This document shows positions 15,337 to 19,063 of a stretch of DNA of 19,063 nt, in pieces. The DNA is from Willaertia magna (taxonomy: Eukaryota > Heterolobosea > Eutetramitea > Acrasida > Naegleriidae): NCBI GenBank assembly GCA_902984215.1, contig CADWAF010004172.1, forward strand, positions 1 to 19,063, given 5' to 3'. The notes beneath the pieces were generated by a model. The model was not told the origin of the DNA and made no database searches. It saw only the letters and a list, made by a program, of their open reading frames with translations. Numbering within the stretch: the stretch's first letter is position 1; the number at the start of each line of letters is the position of its first letter. Both the position numbers and the translations under genes were made by a program.

Positions 15337-17788
15337 ATGAGTGAGGTTGTAGAAAACTCTTCCGCAGCTTTAGACTCTAATCATTTCCAACAATCCACTT
15401 CCTTGTCAAGTGGTTCATCCGCTCCACTTTCCAATCCAAACTCTCTTTCCAATTCTTTAGAAGATGAAAATCTATTAAATCAATCAATTTCTTTAAATAA
15501 TAATGTAGTTCAACAAATTAAAGATTCTGTATTACTAGCGTCATCATCTTTTTCTGTTCTTCCAACTTTTAATAAAAGTAAAAAGAAAATACTTCAAGAA
15601 GAATTATCTTCAATTCAATCTTCTACTCTTTTACTTCCAGATAAACCAAACAAATCAACTTATAAATATAGATTATCACCAAAACAACGTGAATTAAGAC
15701 ATGTACGTGCATTACATGTAAGAAACATTCAAAGTAAAGAAATTTTAAATTGTTATGCTTGTTTATATTCGGAAAGTGTTCCTACAACTAAAGAAGAAGA
15801 TCAAATCACTAATTTCACTAATGAAACACTAAATACTATTGTCAACGGTACTAATAACACCAACAATGTCAATAGTATTTTTATTTATCGAAGTGGTTTA
15901 ATCGAAGATTCAATTGTAAGTAATCCCTTTTCACTTGTCTTTTTTTTAACATTAATAATTTAATCATTATTATGATTACTAATAACATTTATTAACAATT
16001 ATATAATAGAACCCTTCCTGGAATTTTGAATTATTATCGGAAAGTTTACCGGCAGCAAAACATCCTTTTAAAAACAGTTTAAATAAAAATAGGAATGCCA
16101 ACAGAAATAATAATAATAACAACAATACAGAAGGAGAACTACAAGAAGATCAAAAACTACAAGAAGAAGAAGAAGAATTAGAAGATGAAGATTTTATTCT
16201 TTCCATTCGCGTTAAAATTTTTACCGTAAATAATAATTCCATTCGTGGAAATGATCATTCCATGTTATTATTTCAAGAGACAGCTCATCCAATGTTTGGA
16301 AATGGTAATTGTAGTAATGGTGGTTTTAATGATGACAATAATAATAATAATGGAGGAGAAGGAACAAGGGTTGTTCCACAACAACTTGACGAAAATTCTG
16401 ATCAATTGTTGAATGAATCTGTTTTTCGTTTTGATGAATTATTTTATGTTGGAAATGATGTAAGTTTTTTTACAAAAAAGTTATAATAATTTATTGTTTA
16501 TAATTATTAATGAAATATATTTTAATGATATTTGTTAATGAATATATAAATTTGTTTGAATAGATGAAGGAATTGTTAATTCAACAATTACCTTTAAATT
16601 GTATTTTACTTGAATTGGTAGATGGTATTTATATTTCTAAAGAAACTGAAATTTGGATGGTAAGTGAAATGTGACATTAATAATGTATTTAATTTTAATG
16701 TTATAAAGAGAGAGCATGGTATTTTAACAAATGATAAACTACCGAGAAGTGTAAGAAATGTAGATAATACAAGTTCACTTGAAATATTTTTATCTGAACT
16801 ACAATATTCTGTTCAAAAGTAAGTTTAATTAGAGAAATAATTAATTTGAAATTTTTAATTACCTTTTATCTTTAAATAGATTTTCTGGATTACAATATGC
16901 AGTAGAAGAGAAAAAGGAAGATATTGAACAATATAAAGAATTATTAAATGTAAAATTTGAAAAACAAAGACGATTAATTGAATGTAAACAAAACATTGAA
17001 TTAAGAAGAAGTAGAATTCAAAAACTAAAACAAACGATTAATGAAAAGAAAAAATTTATTGAAGAGAAAAAGAAGGAATTGGACGAAAAGAAAGAATTAT
17101 TAAAACAAAAACATATACAATTAGTTGAATCACAACAAGAATTGTTAGAACAAAAATTATCTCTGTCAAGAGAACAAGCAGGAACTTTATCAACACAAAA
17201 AGAGGAGTTATCAATTTTGGAACAAAAATATAAACATAGACAAGGAATGATTGTACAACAGTTATCAACTATTTATATGATTGGACCTCATCCTCAAAAA
17301 CAAACAAATGATTTATATATTAATGGTTTATCTATTTGTAGAGGGGATCAACCAATATCTGATGAAGAGGCGGCAAGTGCACTGGGCTTTGTTGCTCATT
17401 GTGTAAGAATTTTATCTAAATTATTTCAAGTACCTTTAAGATATCAAATATATGCCTTATCTTCTAGAAGTTTTGTAAGTGACGAAGGTCAAGGTGACCA
17501 AAATATTTTGTAAGTATTTGTTTTGCACATTTTCATTAAATGTCATTAGGTTACCATTATTTATGTTAAGAGGAAGTGAGAGACCTAAATACCAGAAAGC
17601 AATTATTCTTTTAAACTTAAACATTTTACATGTAAGTAAACTTTTATTATTTTCACACCCATACTAATATCAAATCGGTATTTGGAAAGATATTGAAGCT
17701 TAAGGGTTTTAAAAAATCCATGAAAAGTGAAAGAAAATTCGATGTTTTGGATAGTTTACTATTCCTATTCAAAAATGTCCACAAATAA
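15337..17788 (+). CDS. UVRAG/Vps38-like subunit of class III PI3-kinase complex II, seven exons
   Basis: Exons: 15337-15915, 16010-16459, 16564-16659, 16709-16818, 16880-17509, 17550-17631 and 17690-17788. All introns have a GTAAG donor and AG acceptor, phases agree, and the product is 681 residues. An N-terminal Ser/Asn-rich region leads to a C2-like part spanning exons 1-3 (IYRSGLIEDSI then NPSWNFELLSES; FILSIRVKIF). A long coiled coil (about residues 415-510) follows, then YINGLSI, SDEEAASALGFVAHCVRILS, VPLRYQIYALSSRSF and LPLFMLRGSERPKYQKAIIL. This C-terminal series matches the BARA2-type domain of UVRAG, which pairs with Beclin-1/Vps30 and Vps34 in endosome and autophagosome maturation. 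Start: ATG at 15337 is preceded by A-rich leader; the upstream frame from 15202 lies inside the tRNA. The last exon and its stop (TAA in AATAAA) are less certain than the rest. Atg14 is the alternative relative, but the RY-SRS-GSE pattern favours UVRAG. Confidence 0.87.
15916..16009 (+). other. Intron 1 of UVRAG-like gene
   Basis: 94 nt, gtaagta...ataatag, phase 0. Removal joins LIEDSI to NPSWNFELL, a C2-like junction; reading through meets a stop. Confidence 0.9.
16460..16563 (+). other. Intron 2 of UVRAG-like gene
   Basis: 104 nt, gtaagtt...gaatag, phase 0. It joins FYVGND to MKELLIQQLP. Confidence 0.88.
16660..16708 (+). other. Intron 3 of UVRAG-like gene
   Basis: 49 nt, gtaagtg...ataaag, phase 0. 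The acceptor at 16707-16708 is the one keeping the REHGILTNDKL frame; neighbouring AGs give the wrong frame. Confidence 0.8.
16819..16879 (+). other. Intron 4 of UVRAG-like gene
   Basis: 61 nt, gtaagtt...aaatag, inside the Lys codon of QYSVQ-K-FSGLQYAV, leading into the coiled coil. Confidence 0.9.
17510..17549 (+). other. Intron 5 of UVRAG-like gene (40 nt)
   Basis: Only 40 nt, gtaagta...cattag. Its removal joins GDQNIL to LPLFMLRGSE, restoring the conserved UVRAG block. Confidence 0.88.
17632..17689 (+). other. Intron 6 of UVRAG-like gene
   Basis: 58 nt, gtaagta...ggaaag, phase 0, with a ctaat branch-like element near 17663. It joins LNLNILH to ILKLKGFKKS. The acceptor is inferred from the open frame and plausible C terminus, so it is less certain. 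Confidence 0.65.
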
Positions 17789-17933
17789 AAAAGGAATGAT
17801 CACTGTGTATTTAAGGATCTACCTCAAAACCAGAACGTTTTCGCCTTATTTCTACTTGACTAAATGTCTATCGTGCACATTTTAATGGTTACTAGTAAAA
17901 CCATATTTACTCTATTTTAAAAAAATAGTCACA

Positions 17934-19063
17934 ATGCCCACCACCACTAGTTTTAAGCAAACTAATTCAATAACTAAACCAATAGAACTGCAACAGGCAA
18001 ATTTAAAACGAGACTCCACAGTTGTGACTGTCAAAGGTCACCAGTCATTGACTTCTACACATGGTGATAAGGGTAGTTCAGCTTCTGTTGGTGGACACAA
18101 ATGTTTCAATTGTAGCTTAAGAGTGTCTACCATTTCTATACTTGTGTCTATGTTTACTGTCATGTTACTGGTCTTTGTTGGCATCATTACTGCAATTTTA
18201 GTTACCAGTTTCATTGACTTGGAAAGAAATGAAGCTAATTCCACATCCAAAAGATTTTTAAAAGCAGTTTCAGACGAATTTACTTCTTTCAATCAATTAT
18301 TATACTCTTACTCTGCTTGGAATTATGTCTACTTTAATTTAGATAATTATTATAAGAAAACCTTTTCAGAGCAAGACATGGACAATTTTTTAGACGAATA
18401 TTTGTAAGTAAAACCATCACTTCACCAATTACCATATTTATCTATTATTTTACCTACTAGCAACGGAAATATGTTAAAGTCAACAAATGTAGATTTCTTA
18501 GTCATCTACGCAACTGATGGTACATTAATTCGCTCTAGAGTATTGGATAGTGCTTTGAACGCTAATAGTGACATTAAAATGGTTCCAAAATTATTCAGGG
18601 TATTACCACAATTTATAATTGATAACAGTAAAAACCCATTTTACCTTAATGGTGGATTTATTGTTAATGATATTGATAATCAACTTGTGTTGTATAATGT
18701 TGCCCCTATTACTCCTACCATTGTCACAAATGATACTATTCCAATGGGTCTTTTCTTGAACGCAAGATATTTAGGTTCAAAATTACTTTTTGATGTTGCT
18801 AAAACTGTACAATCTTGTGTATCAACACATTTGTGGAATGATAATACAGATGACATTTCAAATACCTTTAGAAATTCCCTTAGTAATTATCAATCCAAGA
18901 CTGTAATGCCAGTAATGGGTAAAGATTGGTATAACGTGGATGCTTTTTCAACTGGATTATTAACTCAAGAAGAATTAAATCAAAGAGTGTGTTGGAGTCC
19001 TAATAATGAAAGAAATGTTACAAGTTCTAATCGTTTTGCCTCTTATGAATTAATTGCTGATGT
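17934..19063 (+). CDS. CHASE4-domain membrane receptor, 5' part
   Basis: Exon 1 is 17934-18403, the intron is 18404-18460 (57 nt, gtaagta...tactag), and exon 2 runs from 18461 off the right end. A Thr/Ser/Gln-rich cytosolic N terminus with HKCFNCSLR (about 55-63) is followed by transmembrane segment 1 (about 65-92) and an extracellular CHASE4 sensor. Conserved features include LLYSYSAWNYVY (about 122-133), NVDFLVIYATDGTLI, a long ligand-binding-type middle part, and YELIADV at the end. CHASE4 is an extracytoplasmic sensing domain of signalling receptors. The reading frame continues exactly at position 25 of the window and ends at 143-145, 397 residues in all, after a second membrane segment. 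No output domain is encoded. It starts 145 nt downstream of the UVRAG-like stop, same strand. Confidence 0.85.
18404..18460 (+). other. Intron of CHASE4 receptor gene
   Basis: 57 nt, donor gtaagt, acceptor ctactag. Splicing joins NFLDEYL (codon split) to NGNMLKSTNVDFLV; without it the frame stops. Confidence 0.9.
19040..19063. repeat. Terminal direct repeat, right copy
   Basis: 24 bases identical to 1-24, in the same CHASE4 reading frame. Repeats of this length at both exact ends indicate a circularly closing contig or a tandem array, not a dispersed repeat. Confidence 0.95.

Noticed and set aside
5405..17788. A functional lipid/membrane gene cluster (PLD, PhyH-like, HACD, SCAMP, UVRAG-like)
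   Set aside because: Orientations alternate, each gene has its own spacer, and unrelated genes (U1A, tRNA, Rab-like) intervene. It is probably coincidence in a gene-dense genome.
1..19063. Plasmid, organelle genome or virus as explanation of the circularity
   Set aside because: There are no replication, capsid, rRNA or respiratory genes; the content is ordinary nuclear housekeeping genes with spliceosomal introns.
1..19063. CRISPR array, insertion sequence or long terminal repeats
   Set aside because: No regularly spaced repeats were seen; the only direct repeats are the 24-nt ends and the 25-bp tandem duplication.

Overview
The window looks like nuclear DNA of an AT-rich, gene-dense single-celled eukaryote. 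Genes are mostly intronless, or carry short GTAAG...AG introns of about 40-104 nt, and TAA is the usual stop. The CHASE4 receptor, DUF4476 protein, Asn-rich tracts, A-rich start contexts and intron style best fit a heterolobosean amoeba of the Naegleria type. That placement is inference; no rRNA or other phylogenetic marker is present. I see no prokaryotic, organellar or viral genes.

Layout. Positions 1-145 hold the 3' part of a CHASE4 membrane receptor. Positions 134-500 hold a damaged, truncated PARP-type WGR fragment (minus). Positions 723-2074 encode an Asn-rich protein with a basic tail, possibly Gag-like, whose frame runs straight into an RCC1-like gene (2075-3018) broken by a frameshift near 2410. 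Then come a DUF4476 protein (minus), a Cys glutathione peroxidase with one 74-nt intron (minus), a 1497-residue phospholipase D (plus), an F-box/Rab-like GTPase with an N-terminal acylation motif (minus), a PhyH-type dioxygenase (minus), a 3-hydroxyacyl-CoA dehydratase (plus), a SCAMP (minus), a U1A/U2B''-type snRNP protein (minus), a tRNA-Thr(AGT), a seven-exon UVRAG/Vps38-like gene (plus), and the 5' part of the CHASE4 receptor gene, which runs off the right end.

Main structural observation. The last 24 bases equal the first 24, and the CHASE4 reading frame at the right end continues in frame at the left end, through the second membrane segment. The sequence therefore closes as a 19,039-bp circle, or as one unit of a tandem array. 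The real discontinuity is not at the window ends but near 131-150, where the CHASE4 gene is abruptly joined head-on to a truncated PARP gene. This fits either an extrachromosomal circle excised from a chromosome or an assembly misjoin. The 24-nt overlap and a 25-nt exact tandem duplication at 324-373 are both sizes a short-k de Bruijn assembly could produce. All clearly broken genes (WGR, RCC1, and the truncated receptor) lie in the arc from the right end through about 3018; the other protein genes look intact.

The genes do not form an obvious pathway. Several act on membranes or lipids (PLD, HACD, SCAMP, UVRAG/Vps38, perhaps the PhyH enzyme), but orientations alternate and each appears independently transcribed. 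A recurring 3'-end design stands out: in 8 of 10 genes with a visible natural 3' end, the TAA stop codon is embedded in a canonical AATAAA polyadenylation hexamer.
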